Shown here piece after piece: positions 34,618 to 47,148 of a DNA stretch of 64,000 nt (positions are counted from its first letter, which is position 1; every line of letters begins with the position of its first letter). The notes under the pieces are model-generated. The model saw only the letters and a list, made by a program, of their open reading frames with translations. It ran no database searches and was not told where the DNA came from. The stretch comes from Malania oleifera (Eukaryota > Streptophyta > Magnoliopsida > Santalales > Ximeniaceae): contig NC_080421.1 in assembly GCF_029873635.1 (NCBI RefSeq), forward strand, positions 38,296,617 through 38,360,616, read 5' to 3'. The translations under genes were made by a program, and so were the position numbers.

Positions 34618-35880
34618 TGTAGAGACTTGGAAAAATTGATTCATGAAAAATAATAATAATAAAGAAGAGAGTAAGGGAAGAAATTTTAAAAAGGAGAAAC
34701 AATAGGGATTCGTTGACGAACCTAGGGTCTTCGTCGCCGAATGTCTCGTAGATTTTGTCAACAAAGTACACGTGTCTTGTCGACGAAGAGATACCGAGAG
34801 CAGGATTTGAAGACATTAGGATTCGTTGATGAATCTAGGACTTCGTTGACGAACTCCCTTCTTGGTTTCGTCAATGAGCCCACGTGTCTCATCGACGAAG
34901 ACACGTGGTCAACGGTTTATAAATAGTGAAAAAATGGGTTTTTACGAAGGAATACAAATTTTCTCTCCTTCTCTCTTTAAAATTTGGAACTATCACCTTC
35001 TCTCTACGATTTTTGCCTCGTTAAAGCCTAATTTGACGATCAGGAACCACCACGAGGTTCTTGGGAAGATTCTCTACAACTTTGGCGGAGCAGATTTTCA
35101 ATTTGGAGTTTTGGGGCACCATCCCAAAACCATGGTAAGTGGGGTATTTTATAGTTTCAAAGTTAATTTGGAGTAAATAGAGCTTAGGGAATATTATATG
35201 TCAATATTGTGGAGGTTGTGTTGAATAACTTGGAAAAAATATGATTTTTAGGGTTTTGAGCTACGAACGCTGAGGAGCGTATGTTTTAGGGTGTTAGTGG
35301 ACCTCTTAGTAAGTTAGGTAATGGGAATAAATTATAGTAGTATTTTTGAAAATTATCGAGTGAATTAATATGTGAAAATGAGAATATAAAAATTTGTCTG
35401 AAATTATTATGATAAAAATATCAGATAAATTGTGTGGCATATGAGTAATACTGAAATATGATTATAGAAATGTTTTGTATAATGAATGGGGAAATATGAG
35501 AATATGATACGTGTTATTGAGAAATGTCGAAAATCTCGGAATGTGTTATATATACTATTATGAGTATGGAATGGGCAATGAAAAGATGAGTACGAAACAG
35601 AAAATGATGTGAATAATGAAAGATGATACAGACTATTATGATAGGACATGAATACTGAAATGTGAATATGAATATGTGAATACTGCAATAAAAATGTGAA
35701 ATGTAAATACTGGAATTGTGAATATGAGAATGTGAATATTGCAACGTAAATACTGCAATATGAATGTGAAATGTGAATACTGGAATTGTGAATATAGAAA
35801 TGTGGAAAATTGCAATATGTATCCCGCAATTGTGAATACTAGAATGTGAGCAAGAAATGTGAAATGATGAAATGTGGAGT

Positions 35881-36350
35881 GATATAACCTCGACCATGGG
35901 GTGAAGCATGGCGTAGTAAACATTTTTTTGGGATATAACCTCGACCATGGGGAGAAGCATGGGGTAAAAAATATATTAATGGGATATAACCTCAACCATG
36001 GGGAGAAGCATGGCATAGAAAATATTTTAATGGGATATAACCACGACCATGGGGAGAAGCATGTGTAGAGAATATTTTAATGGGATATAACCTCGACCGT
36101 GAAGTGAAGCATAGCGTGTAATATATATATATATTCAGGGTGATATAACCTCAATCGTGGAGTGAAGCATGGCGTGTAGAATATATATTAAGGCGGTATA
36201 ACCTTGACCATGGGGTGAATCATGGCGTGATGAATATTGTTCAGAGTAGTACATCCTCAACCACGAGGTGAAGCATGGCGTGATAAATATTTATTGGGTA
36301 GCATAACCTTGACCATGGGGTGAAGCATGGCGTAAAAAGAATATTCTCTA
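35881..36350 (+). repeat. Minisatellite of ~51-bp units in S3
   Basis: Nine units start near 35881, 35932, 35983, 36034, 36084, 36142, 36194, 36247 and 36299. Each is built on GATATAACCTCGACCATGGG followed by GTGAAGCATGGCGT and an AT-rich spacer. Confidence 0.9.
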
Positions 36351-36949
36351 GGCAGTGTGCTAGATAATGAAGTGGAAATGAAAATGAAAATGAAAATGAG
36401 AATGAAAATGGGAAATGGAATAAAGTGAGTTAATATCATAAATTATTAAAGCGAAGTAAAACTCTTCGCCTGAGGGCTTACTGAGTAAGGTAAGTGCCCT
36501 GATAAGTATCAGTTGTGGCCATACCCGAGTTAATCGAGCAGGGTTACAAACAATATTAGAGCAGAGGGGAGTTACATGTATGGGCATGTAATTTCCCCTT
36601 ACATGTGAACAAGATGAAAGATGGACTAAAGCTTATAAAAGCTTGTATTTTATATCTATATGATTATGAGAATGATTGGTGTGTTTTCTCATATGATATT
36701 ATCATGGAAATGTATATGTATGTTATGATATAGTGAAACTCATACTGCCACACACTGTAAATAATTTATTTCATCTTACTGAGATGTGTCTCACCTAATT
36801 ATTTAAATATTTCAGAAAACCATGAGACCTGGTGATAGAGTTCTGAGATAGAGGGGAGCTAATACCCTTCATAGACAGGGTGAGTAATCTAAGCTAGGGA
36901 TGGAAGATTCCCCTAGAGCATTTTGTGTTTCTTTTTGGGAATGTGTTAG

Positions 36950-36962
36950 ACACACACACACA

Positions 36963-37020
<58 letters not shown>
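36950..37020. repeat. (CA)n(TA)n microsatellite in S3
   Basis: CA repeat with one TA interruption followed by a short TA run, in the same relative place as in T1. The S3 copy in B2 lacks it (about 57117). Confidence 0.9.
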
Positions 37021-37021
<1 letters not shown>

Positions 37022-37236
37022 GGATGAATTAGTACTCTGATATGTGTATTCGCTGTGGTATGTATATAAAATGACTTTCACTATTAGGTTTGTGTATATG
37101 ATAAATACTATGTACCCGGTACCCTTTTTAGGTCGGGTTATGTTTATGTGGTATCAAAGCTGTTGACGTGGCCGATATATGATGATATATTTTATTTTAC
37201 ATAAAAAAAAATGGTATGAAAAATTTGGGCGTCACA

Positions 37237-38110
37237 TTTTTGAACGTGGTAGACCAGTTGAGTCTACTTTGCAAACTTTTTGAAACAGTTTTCTTTGCAG
37301 AAAAGTGACCTCCACATGCTCCACTATGACAAAAATGCATCATAGAAGTAAATTCATCATTGGGCACATATGTGTGAACCAATTGATCATAACAGTAATT
37401 AAACAGATATGGATTGTCAAAATAGTAGTGTCGTATCTCTACAAGGAACTTACACTTATCCTGAGTTACCCAATGGTCTGGAATTCAATCAGTGACAAGC
37501 TAGTTCACAATATCAACAAACCAAGGAGCGCGTGACACTGCAAAAAAGACGCTCATCAATAAAATCATCATTTAAGGGAGAAAGAGATACAAACATATCA
37601 GGTAGCTGCAAACAAGAAAGATGGTCAACTACAACATTTTCTACTCCTTTTTTTTTTTTTTTTTTTATCTCGAATGGTGATGTCAAACTCCTGAAGAAGT
37701 AGAATCCATCTCATCAACCTGGGCTTAGCATTTTTTTTTTTTTCCAACAAATATTTCAAAGCAGAGTGATCAGTAAAAATAATGACAAAAGATCTAATGA
37801 CATAAGAGTAGAATTTTTCAAAGGCAAACACAACAGCCAACAATTCCTTCTTAGTGGTGGTACAATTTTTTTGAGCATCATTCAAAGTATGATTTGCATA
37901 ATAGATGATAGAAGGCTTGTTATCGACTCTTTGACTAAGAATGGCACCAAGAGCGAAATCACTAGCATCAGCCATAATCTCAAACGACATATCCCACCGA
38001 GGGGGTTGTATAATGGGTGCTATAGTCAAATGTTTCTTCAGTGTCTCAAAAGTCTGTTCATATGCATCAGTCCATAAAAATTCAGTCTCATTTTGCAATA
38101 AAGAACACAA
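37237..38110 (-). pseudogene. B1 integrase N-terminus and RNase H
   Basis: The HH part of the integrase zinc finger is at 37232-37382 (HFCHSGACGGHFSAKK), broken at FK by S3; [10 protein letters not shown] resumes on the other side. RNase H lies at 37690-38100: [19 protein letters not shown] (first catalytic Asp), then [16 protein letters not shown] (Glu) and [13 protein letters not shown] (Asp). T-runs at 37649-37667 and 37731-37744 give Lys runs that probably shift the frame before the integrase. Confidence 0.8.
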
Positions 38111-38910
38111 TGGTTTAGCAATACTACTGAAATTCTGAATGAAACGCCTATAGAAGATGACATGGCCAAGGAAAGAACGGATATCTCTCACTATCTTAGG
38201 GATAGGTAACTGGGAAATCAACTCCACCTTGGCTCTGTCGACCTCTATACCATGCTCAGAAACTAAATGGCCAAGTACCAAACCACTACTTACCATAAAC
38301 TAACATTTTTCCCAATTTAACATCAAGTTCTTTTCTTCACATCTTTTCACAATAGCAGTCAAAATTTTCAAACAGATATCAAAAGACTTACCAAACACAG
38401 AAAAGTAATCCATGAAAATTTCACATACATCATCTAAAATGTTGGAGAAAATACTCATCATGCAGTACTGGAAAGTAGCGGGTGCATTGCATAATCTGAA
38501 TGGCATCTTACGAAAGGCGTAAGTACCAAAGGGGCAAGTGAAGGTGGTCTTCTTTTTATCCTCTGGTGCTATGACAATTTGATAATACCCAAAAAATCAT
38601 CCAGAAAGCAATAAAAGAATTACCGGCTACTTTTTTGAGTATCTGATCTAGGAAGAGTAACAGGAAATGATCTTTTCGGCTAACCGAATTTATGATAATC
38701 AATGCACATTCTCCAACCCGTTACTTTCCTAGATGGGATCAACTCTCCACTAGCATTCTCAATGACATTCAAACCAGATTTTTTAGGTACTACCTGTGTC
38801 GGGCTTACCCACTTGCTATCGGAGAAAGGATAGATGATGTCAGCAGCTAATAATTCCATCACTTCTTTCCTTACCACTTCTTTCATGATTGGATTCAATC
38901 TTCGCTGTGC
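38111..38910 (-). pseudogene. B1 reverse transcriptase
   Basis: Segments on the minus strand: 38680-38898 (MELLAADIIYPFSDSKWVSP, VVPKKSGLNVI, TGWRMCIDYHKF), 38300-38506 (PFRLCNAPATFQYCMMSIF, EIFMDYFSVFGKSFD) and the thumb in 38110-38296 ([20 protein letters not shown]). The catalytic box usually reads MDDF in this branch and reads M-D-Y-F here, so the second Asp is lost. B2 keeps MDDF. A stretch of about 170 bases between the first two segments is frameshifted. Confidence 0.85.
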
Positions 38911-38994
38911 ATCAAGAACTAGTCTTGCATTTCCTTCCAGAAAGATGTTGTGAGTACAAATTGTAGGATCAATACCCTTGATGCCTACAATAGT

Positions 38995-39408
38995 CTAGCT
39001 TATTGCTCCTCGATGCTGCCTCAATACTTGCAATAACTCAGTTTCCTGATTCAAAGTAAGATGAGAAGAGATTACCACCGAGAATGTGCCCTCAACTGGG
39101 TCCAGAAAAACATACTTAAGGTCCTTAAGTAGTGGCTTCAACTCAAGTCTAGGGACTTCTTCTTTCGATGACTTCATGACTTCTGGCAAGTCAAGTGCTT
39201 CAAAAGTTGGCTTACACCAACTACTCATACAACCTGCATCTAACGACTTAGGAGGACCATCTATCTCTGTGAACTGCCCCTCTGATTCTGTCAACTCTCT
39301 AAACAGAGGAACTATCTCATCAAAAATATTAGGCTGCTCGAGAGATTCATTCTCAAATGCACTGTTAGAATCAAACACTGATAATAACTCTGAAAATATT
39401 AAAAGCAT
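38995..39408 (-). pseudogene. B1 protease-RT linker region
   Basis: Open segment of 137 codons: KPTFEALDLPEVMKSSKEEV, LELKPLLKDLKYVFL, SSHLTLNQETELLQVLRQHR. The last part is the conserved run-in to RT in Athila/Tat elements (LKPLPxHLKYAFL-like). It has no enzyme motif of its own. Confidence 0.65.
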
Positions 39409-39604
39409 CTATCACATCAACTGCACATACCTCAGAGTCATCACAACCACTTGGAATCTTGCAGGCATTGAGCACGTTCATCACCAATGTCATATTCTTG
39501 AATGTGAGCTTTAGTACTCCACTTCAACAATTGATCAACGTATTGGGGGTGGCAAGGAACGGTTGTCCAAGTATGATAGGTTCCTAGGAAAAGGTGGAGA
39601 CAGG

Positions 39605-39898
39605 CTACTGCATATCCAAAGCCACAAAGTCCACTTGGTAGAAAAAATTATCGACGTAAACCAATACGTCCTCAATAACACCCCGTGGTACCTTCACTGA
39701 TCTGTGAACCAACTGTAGCACAATGAAGGTCTTCTTCAGCTCACCTAACCCCAACTGCTCATATATCGAGAATGGTAGCCAGTTCACACTACTCCCCAAA
39801 TCAAGTAGAGCTCTCCCAATACGAGATTCACCAATCATAATGGAGATAGTGGTAGAACTAGGATCTCTGAGTTTCTGAGGAGTTTCACTCAATATCAA
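39605..39898 (-). pseudogene. B1 protease
   Basis: 97 codons: KLRDPSSTTISIMIGESRIG, ALLDLGSSVNWLPFSIYEQL, PRGVIEDVLVYVDNF. This is the Athila/Tat aspartic protease type with a D-L-G-S active-site box in place of D-T-G/D-S-G. The segment itself is open; the surroundings are not. Confidence 0.75.
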
Positions 39899-39989
39899 TG
39901 CACTGACCGGCTTTGACTAGAAAGCCTTCTTCTTTACATTCAGTTTCCTCTTCACTGTACACAAGTCCTTCAAAAATTTTGCATACGAA

Positions 39990-41700
39990 GGAACTTGTTA
40001 TATGACATCTAGAAGCGAAATATTAATCTTCACCTGCTTGAAGATTTCCTGAATCTCCGTATGGTATTTGTTCTTCTGATCAGTTGTCAACCTCTAAGGA
40101 TAGGGTACCACAGGTAGATACTCCTTACTAGTCTCGGCCTCATTTGCATCAACTGTAACTTTTGACATCGAGGTAGTCATTTGTCTCTCACTGAATATCT
40201 TAGGTCGGGACACTTCCTTCTCACTTCTCAAAGTAATAACGACCTTTACCGTCTCAATAGAATCCCCTGAAACATTATGCACTGGCTGTTGTTGCTGCCG
40301 ATATACCTAAGGATTAAGCTGAGGCTGTGTTGGAAATTTCCCTTTCTCTAAGGTACTCAACTGTGTACTTATCTTATTAATAGCACCTCATAGTTCATTG
40401 TTAGTTGTGACCTAAATCTGCATGAACTACTAAAGAGTATCCTCAAGAAACTTCTTCGGCGGAACAGGTGTGACATTAGATGGAAATCTTGGAGGTGAGT
40501 AGTTCTGAGAAATTGGATGTGGCTGATATGGGTGTTGAGGTGGTGGTGCACAAGACTGAGGAGGTTACTGAAACTGTGAAGAAGATTGACCAGGCTAATC
40601 ATTTCTCCATTGAAAATTTGGGTGATTCCTTCATCCCGAATTTTAAGTGTTCGAGAAAAGCTGATTTGGAGCTCTGTTCCAATTTTCTGATTAAATCTAA
40701 TCAAACCTACTCTCCTGTATTACCGTCATAAAATCCTAGGCCTTATGGCTGGAGTCAGTGCATAGAGAACACACCTCAATTGATTTCGCTGCTTTCCCCT
40801 TCTCTAACTCCATAACCTCTACCCTCCTAGCTAATGCAGCAATACGAGCATGGATATCAGTTTCCTCCTTGACCTCATATTTACCTCAACCACTAATTGC
40901 CTTGAGAGGTTGCACTGCCATTGGTGCTCGATTAGATCGTGTCTTTCATTGTTGTGCACTTTTAGCTAAGTAGTCAAAGAATGCTAGTGCCTGATCTGGT
41001 TCCTTGCTGAAGAACTCCCCATTACATATAGTCTAAACAAACTGCTTACAATCAGGAGTGATGGTAGTATAGAAATAATTTACCAGCCTCCAAGACTCAA
41101 ACCCATGATTCGGACATATATTTATCAACTCTTTAAACCTTTCCCAACAAGACTAGAAGATCTCATCACCTTTCTACATACACTGACTGATTTTCTCCTA
41201 TAGGAACTGGGTTCTCTAAAAAGGAAAAAATTATGTAAGAACTCACACTGCATGTCAGTCCAACAAGAAATAGTGTTAGGTCTCAGAGAATTAGACCAGA
41301 TCTTCGCTTTATCTTTCAAGGAAAAAGGAAAGAAATGAAGTATAATGTATTCATCAGTTCTTGCCCTAGTAATGAAGGTAGTACATGCCAACTCAAAATC
41401 TGTCATATGCTAATAAGGACTCTCAAAATCCATCTCGTGGAACTAAGGTATTACTAATAACATATCATGGTTAATTGTGAAATTCAGTGCATCATTTGGC
41501 AAAGCAATACAGGATGGTGTAGTGGTGCGTGTAGACTACAAAAAGTCCTTAAGAGTGCGTGGTGTCGGTGGAGGTGCAACCATAATTTCCTAAAAATTTT
41601 CTTCAAAATGATCACTCAAATCAATTTCAGCGTCCTCACTCTCAACAGGAACAAGAAACCTACTACTTGTATTAGGTGACAGTTTGTATAACCTATGTGA
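39990..41700 (-). pseudogene. B1 gag
   Basis: The capsid segment at 41125-41406 contains FPFSLKDKAKIWSNSLRPNT, the Athila/Tat form of Retrotrans_gag. A Pro/Gln-rich middle lies at about 40450-40640, and the C-terminal VVITLRSEKEVSRP at 40094-40282, a box common to this branch as ITLRSGKE. Several stops interrupt it. Homologous to B2 60059-60510 plus 63679 onward. Confidence 0.7.
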
Positions 41701-41892
41701 AATGTCTTTAACCCAAGGCATCAAACATCAACCCAAATAACACACAGTCACCAACATTGTAGCTGACAAGCATGATCAAAAAAATTTTCTTTCCTTTTTT
41801 TTTTTTTCAAAATATTATATTTTTTGCGTCTTTAAATTATGAGAAAAATCAAAATAAATGGAGAAACACTAGTTTGAAACTAATTTTGGTAC

Positions 41893-41911
41893 TCCCCGGC
41901 AACGACGCCAA
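41893..41911 (-). promoter_or_regulatory. B1 primer binding site
   Basis: On the minus strand TTGGCGTCGTTGCCGGGGA, four bases after the LTR. This PBS box is frequent in Athila/Tat elements, with one change (GCC to GTC). Confidence 0.8.
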
Positions 41912-41915
41912 AACT

Positions 41916-42924
41916 TGACTTACTTTTAAAAATAAGCAGTGCAAAAGTTGTCCCAATTGTAGGAGTTATGTCATATAATAATTAGCCCAAACAAGCCAGA
42001 TCGTCTCCTCGGGGAATGCAAATTAGTTTTAAACTAGAGCAAAACATGCAAAAGAAAATAAGAAAACAATTTAACTGAACATGGTTCAAATTCGGTTTCT
42101 TTGGGGTTTTGAAATATTTATGACAGAATTGAAACAAGTGAAATCTAAACTATGAACCTAACATGCACAAAATCAACCTACAACTCACTAAATAAACATT
42201 CAAATAATAAATCAAAGCAAAAACCTCAATTGACCTAAACAAATATTTAATTTCAACACACTAATAACAGACCAATCATTCAGTTTCAACACTAATTTTA
42301 AATGAAAACGACTAAACTCTCAATAGAAATAACTCAAGCAAAATTACTAAACTTAAACAAGCATTAAAGTAACATAAAAGTGAAGAACTACAATGAAATA
42401 AACAAACACACTAATTATCTTAAACCTAAAAAAAATTCAACTCCAACATTTACCTTAAGTGAAGGCGTACTAATCTCAACAATGAAAGTAACTCAACTAA
42501 ATACTTCGCACACCAATTAACTTAAACAAAACTCATATCCCAACATCAACTTCACATGAAGACAATAACCCAATCAATAATGTAAATAGAAATTAAAATC
42601 AACCCAACAATAAATTCAAACAAAAATAAACTCAATATCTTAACTACTTAAATGAAAAATAAAATACTAAAACAAAATAATAATTAAGAGCTTCAAATAA
42701 ACTGAGATTAAAAATAAATATAACCCAACATTTACTTAGTATTCTAACAAAAAAATTGTAAATAAAACTGAAGGTATCAATGACATACAAGTATTGTAAT
42801 TGCAAGAGAGAGAGAGAGTAACCAATATAAATAACCCAAAACAGAATTTAAAATTTAACAATGGCATTAAATAAAAGGAAGACAAACTAAATGTAATAGT
42901 GCTCCAACAAATATTTAATAACTC

Positions 42925-42962
<38 letters not shown>

Positions 42963-43623
42963 AGAAGAAGAAGAAGAAGAAGAAGAAGAAGAAGGAGTGT
43001 GGAGATGGCTGGCCATAAGGAGAGCTGCTCGAGATCCCAGAAGAAGACTAGCTGCAGCGCTAACACCAAAACACACGATGACCCACATGCAAAACCCCCT
43101 ACCGCCTCTCGAAAACCCTAGCTACCTTTCCATTTAATGCCCTACTCCCCTTTTATTTTACTTTTACCTTTCAATGCCCTCCAGCCGGCTCCCTTTACTG
43201 CCTTTACTGCTCTTTTTAGCACATCAAGCCACACACATACATGGGCCTGCATTTTCCTCTTTTGCATGGTTGGGTCACGCAACCCATCCTCCATGCACAG
43301 TAGCCCTTCTTTGTATGCAGCCCACGGTTCTTCACTCAATGCTCAGCTTCTTGTTGTACACGCAGTCTCTCCTTGTCATGCGCATGGCTTACGTACACGG
43401 TCTCTCTCACACACGACTCGCGTACATCTTTAATGTCTAAAAATTATCTTGCAATAATAGGACACGAATGGCCTTAAATTTATGACAAAAATAGGTTATT
43501 TATCTCAAGATTATCAAATCAAGTCAAAGTTAAAATATTAAAAATAATTAGGCATTTAATTAAAATTATAATCATCAATGCATGAATTTAAACGCCTAAT
43601 TACACATATTTGATGCGTAATCA
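41916..43623 (-). repeat. LTR shared by B1 (5' LTR) and B2 (3' LTR)
   Basis: On the plus strand TGACTTACTTTT...GCGTAATCA, 1708 bp. B1's PBS abuts its left side and B2's 3' UTR its right side, so one LTR serves both elements. It contains (AG)n(AAG)n at 42927-42993. Confidence 0.85.
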
Positions 43624-44885
43624 CACCTCCAACTAATGTTTTGCTAGTCCCTAACAAATAACATGAATGCAATTAGACTAGGAAAGTAGCAAACCTAATT
43701 CCTATACTCATGAAAACCATATGCCAATGAAATGCTTAATGAGTTTAGGAACACAAGAAAAAGATTAACCCAAGTTATGTATCAACTAAAAGATTTATAC
43801 ACCATTTAGTAAAACAACCAAAGTAATGGAAAGTAACAAAGCTCATGTGTACAATAGAGGATCACAATTCCAAGACTGACCACCAACAAACATTAACAGT
43901 TTCAAACACACCAATTAATCTGAGACAACCACATGGTCTTACTCTAATTCAAATCTATTGTACCGTCGGCTTTCACACTATTACACTTTAAAAGGCACCC
44001 ACTTCCTTGATTAGTTAGGACCCCGGTAGCAGGTAGCTGTTTCCAATGCATGAAAGTATAATGGTGGCTTTCACGCTACTACGCTTTAAAAGGTACCCAC
44101 TTTTTGTTTATTTAGGACCCCAATAATAGGTAGCCCTTTCCAATACACAATTGTTCCCCTCTGTTGAGATTTTTTATGCAATTAATCTCTGGCTTGTTTC
44201 TTATTTTCATTTGCTTCAAACTTTTTTTTTTATTTTCCTTTTTCTAAGCCATTAGGATAAGGTTCAATAGAGTCTCAAACAACTGAAGTATACATCAACC
44301 AAAAATGATCTTAGGTAGTCTTTCTAAGTTTTCTGACTTGTATAGTGTGTGTAGTAAGACATTCAGCATCCTTCCTTGAACCTAAGTGAAATGGATAAAA
44401 TTATCTTTTGATTCAAACTTTGATTGCACTGCATCCTACATGTTCCATATCCTCAAAAAGAGAAAGAAAAAAATTTGAAAAAAAAAAAATTTGCATGTAA
44501 CGTTCACAAATAAAGAATTTAGCATGCTCTGAGCTCAATACCAATATTTCCCAAAAGGTGAACCCAACCAACATGCAATTTTCACATTGAAATTCTATCA
44601 CATGGAACCATACAATTGCATATGCAAATTCTCTCTCCCCAACTAAAATGAAACATTGTCCTCAATGAGAAAGCATAAGGGAAACGGAAAAGATATGCAT
44701 GGGGGAAACAAACCAACAGGAAAAAAAAAAAAAGAACAACAGAGAGTCACAACCAACAAATACAGTAGAAAAAGAAAAGAAAGATGCAAATAAGAACAAA
44801 TAAAATGAAAATAAAAAGAAGAAGAAGAAGAAGAAGAAGAAGAAGAAGAAGAAAGACAGTAAAAGAGAAAGGTCAGAGGACTCCC
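43624..44885 (-). other. 3' untranslated region of B2
   Basis: Homologous to 32349-33660, no coding signal. Contains a (GAA)n tract at 44817-44853. Confidence 0.5.
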
Positions 44886-45879
44886 CTAGGTTCTTGCAGA
44901 AGCAAGATCTCTTCATGTGGACTGAATGGAGTCATGAAAGGCATGAGATGCTGTTCATTGACTGTGAAACTGTTGCCATTATTTGGATCTATAATTTTTA
45001 CTACGCCATGAGAGAGAACTATTTTTACGATATATGGGCCACCCCATCTGGACTTCAGTTTCCAGGAAACAAATGCAATCTTGAGTCATAGAAAAGCACT
45101 TGCTGAGTAGGGAAAAGTTATTTGTCCTTGATTTTCCTGTCATGCAGCAACTTCATCCGCTCCTTTGTTAAGCGGGCATTGTCATAGGCTTCCCTCCTAG
45201 ATTCTCCAAGCTCACATACCTGCAATTTCCTTAAACCTTTAGCATCATCAAGTGAAAAGTTAATCTGTTTTATAACCCATAAAGCACAATATTGAATCTA
45301 AACAGGTAAATGACATGCCTTACCATAAACTAACCTGTAGGGGGGCATCCCTAAATTCGTATTGAATGCAATTCAGTAGGCCCAGAGTGCATCAACCAGT
45401 TTTTCTAACTAGTCCTTTTGATTAGGATGAACCATCTTCTCAAGTATGAATTTGATCTCTCTATTGGCCAACTCAGCTTGACCATTAGTCTGAGGGTGGT
45501 ATGGAGCAGAGACCTTATAGGTCACTCCATAGTTTTGCATGAGTTTTTCAAATGGTTTGTTACAAAAGTGCAACAGTCCATCACTTATGATCACCTTGGG
45601 CATGTCAAAACGTGCAAACAACTCTTTGAGAAACCGGATGACGACCCTATGATCATTTGTCCTACAAAGGATAACTTCCACCCATTTTGAAACATAGTTC
45701 ACAGCAACTAAAATGTAAAAATTCCCAAAAGAGTTTGGGAATGGTCCCATAAAGTCAACTCCCCAGCAGTCAAAGATTTCAAGATTCAAAATGGGAGACA
45801 TAGTCATTTCATTCTTTGTTGTGATTTTCCCTATTTTCTTACAAGCCCCACAGGTTTTACAAAAATTCTCCACATCTTT
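44886..45879 (-). pseudogene. B2 integrase, core and C-terminus
   Basis: Open over 45409-45880: CKTCGACKKIGKITTKNEM, WGVDFMGPFPNSFGN (Asp), [18 protein letters not shown] (Asp), HPQTNGQAELANREIKFILE (Glu). The DDE set is complete, and the 30 bases lost in B1 are present. The C-terminal part (44890-45100) matches B1 33663-33869 but is frameshifted. The N-terminal zinc-finger half is at 57356-57598 across the S3/T2 insertion. Confidence 0.85.
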
Positions 45880-47148
45880 TGTAGAGACCCAGAAAAATTT
45901 ATTCATGAAAAACAATAATAATAAAGGAGAGAGTAAGGGAAGAAAATTTAAAAAAGGAGAAGCAGCAAGGATTCATCAATGAACCCAGGGTCTTCATCGA
46001 TGAATGTCCTATAAATTTCATCAACGAAGTACATATGTCTCATCGACGAAGAGATACCGAAAGTAGGATTTCAGGACATCAAGATTCATCAATGAATCTA
46101 AGACTTTGTCGATGAACTCCCTTCTTGGTTTCGTCGACGAGCCCACGTGTCTCGTTGATGAAGACACGTGGCCAGCGGTCTACAAATAGAAGAAAACGGG
46201 TTTTTACGAAAGAAAATAGATTTTCTCTCCTTTTCTCTCTAAAATTTGAAACTCTAACCTTCTCTCTACTATTTTTTCCTCATTAAAGCTCGGTTTGATG
46301 ATCAAAATCCACCAAGAGGTTCTTGTGAAGATTCAATGCAACTTAGGCGGAGCAGATTTCAGTTTGGAGTTCCGAGACACCATCCCAAAACCATGGTAAG
46401 TGGGGTATTTTGTAGTTTTAAAGTTAATTTGGAGTAAATAGAGCTTAGGGAATATTATGTGTCAATATTGTGGAGGTTGCGTTGAATAACTTGGGGAAAA
46501 TGTGATTTTTAGGGTTTTAAGCTATGAACGCCAGGGAGCGTATGTTTTAGGGTGTTAGTGGACCTCTCAGTAAGTAAGGTAAGGGGAATAAATTATAGCA
46601 ATATTTTTTAGAATTATTGGGTGAATTCATATGTGAAAATGAGAATATGATAGTTTTTCTGAAATTATTATGATAAAAATATCAGATAAATTGTACGGCA
46701 TATGAGTAATACTGAAATATGATTATAGAAATGTTTTCTGTAATGAATGTGGAAATATGAGAATATGATACATGTTATTGAGAAACATGAAAAATCTCGG
46801 AATGTGTTATATATACTATCATGAGTATGGAATGGGCATTGAAAAGATGAGTATGAAATAGAAAATGATGTGAAAAATGAAAGATGATATATACTATTAT
46901 GATGGGATATGAATACTAAAATGCGAATATGAATATATGAATATTGCTATGAAAATGTGAAATGTGAATATTGGAATTGTGAATATAAGAATGTGAATAT
47001 TGCAACATGAATACTGCAATATGAATGTGAAATGTGAATACTGGAATTGTGAATATAGAAATGTGGAAAATTGCAATGTGTATCCCGCAATTGTGAATAC
47101 TGGAATGTGAGCAAGAAATGTGAAATGATGAAATGTGGAGAGATATAA
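45880..47148 (+). mobile_element. S3 copy in B2, left part
   Basis: TGTAGAGACCC... preceded by TCTTT (45875-45879). Follows S3 of B1 closely until AGATATAA, the first bases of the minisatellite, where T2 is inserted. The TATA box region reads CTACAAATAG, a mutated form. Confidence 0.85.

Larger units (their letters stand above)
34618..37236 (+). mobile_element. S3: Tekay-like solo LTR inside B1 integrase
   Basis: TGTAGAGACTTGG...GGGCGTCACA, 2619 bp, flanked by TCTTT (34613-34617) and TTTTT (37237-37241). The B2 copy has TCTTT on both sides. It contains the TCGTCGACGA-type module (34705-34905), TATAAATAG (34918-34926), donors ATG|GTAAGT (35135) and TAG|GTAATG (35318), a TTTCAG acceptor (36815), a ~51-bp minisatellite and a (CA)n(TA)n tract. 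Opposite in orientation to B1. Confidence 0.85.
29592..43623 (-). mobile_element. B1: Athila/Tat-like Ty3/gypsy element, minus strand
   Basis: On the minus strand: LTR (41916-43623), PBS (41893-41911), gag, protease, linker, RT, RNase H, integrase, 3' UTR, LTR (29592-32348). The protease and RT sequence types and the TTGGCG(T)CGTTGCCGGGGA PBS place it in the Athila/Tat branch. The element is interrupted by hAT DNA in one LTR and by solo LTR S3 in integrase. All coding parts are broken. Confidence 0.8.

Noticed and set aside
35407..36016. Minus-strand ORFs of 126-148 codons with His/Ser/Ile repeats
   Set aside because: They arise from short tandem repeats and the minisatellite in S3; frames overlap each other and the B2 copy is different.
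40480..40731. Plus-strand ORF beginning MEILEVSSSEK, also at 63713-63913
   Set aside because: Antisense shadow of the Pro/Gln-rich part of gag; both copies lie in gag.
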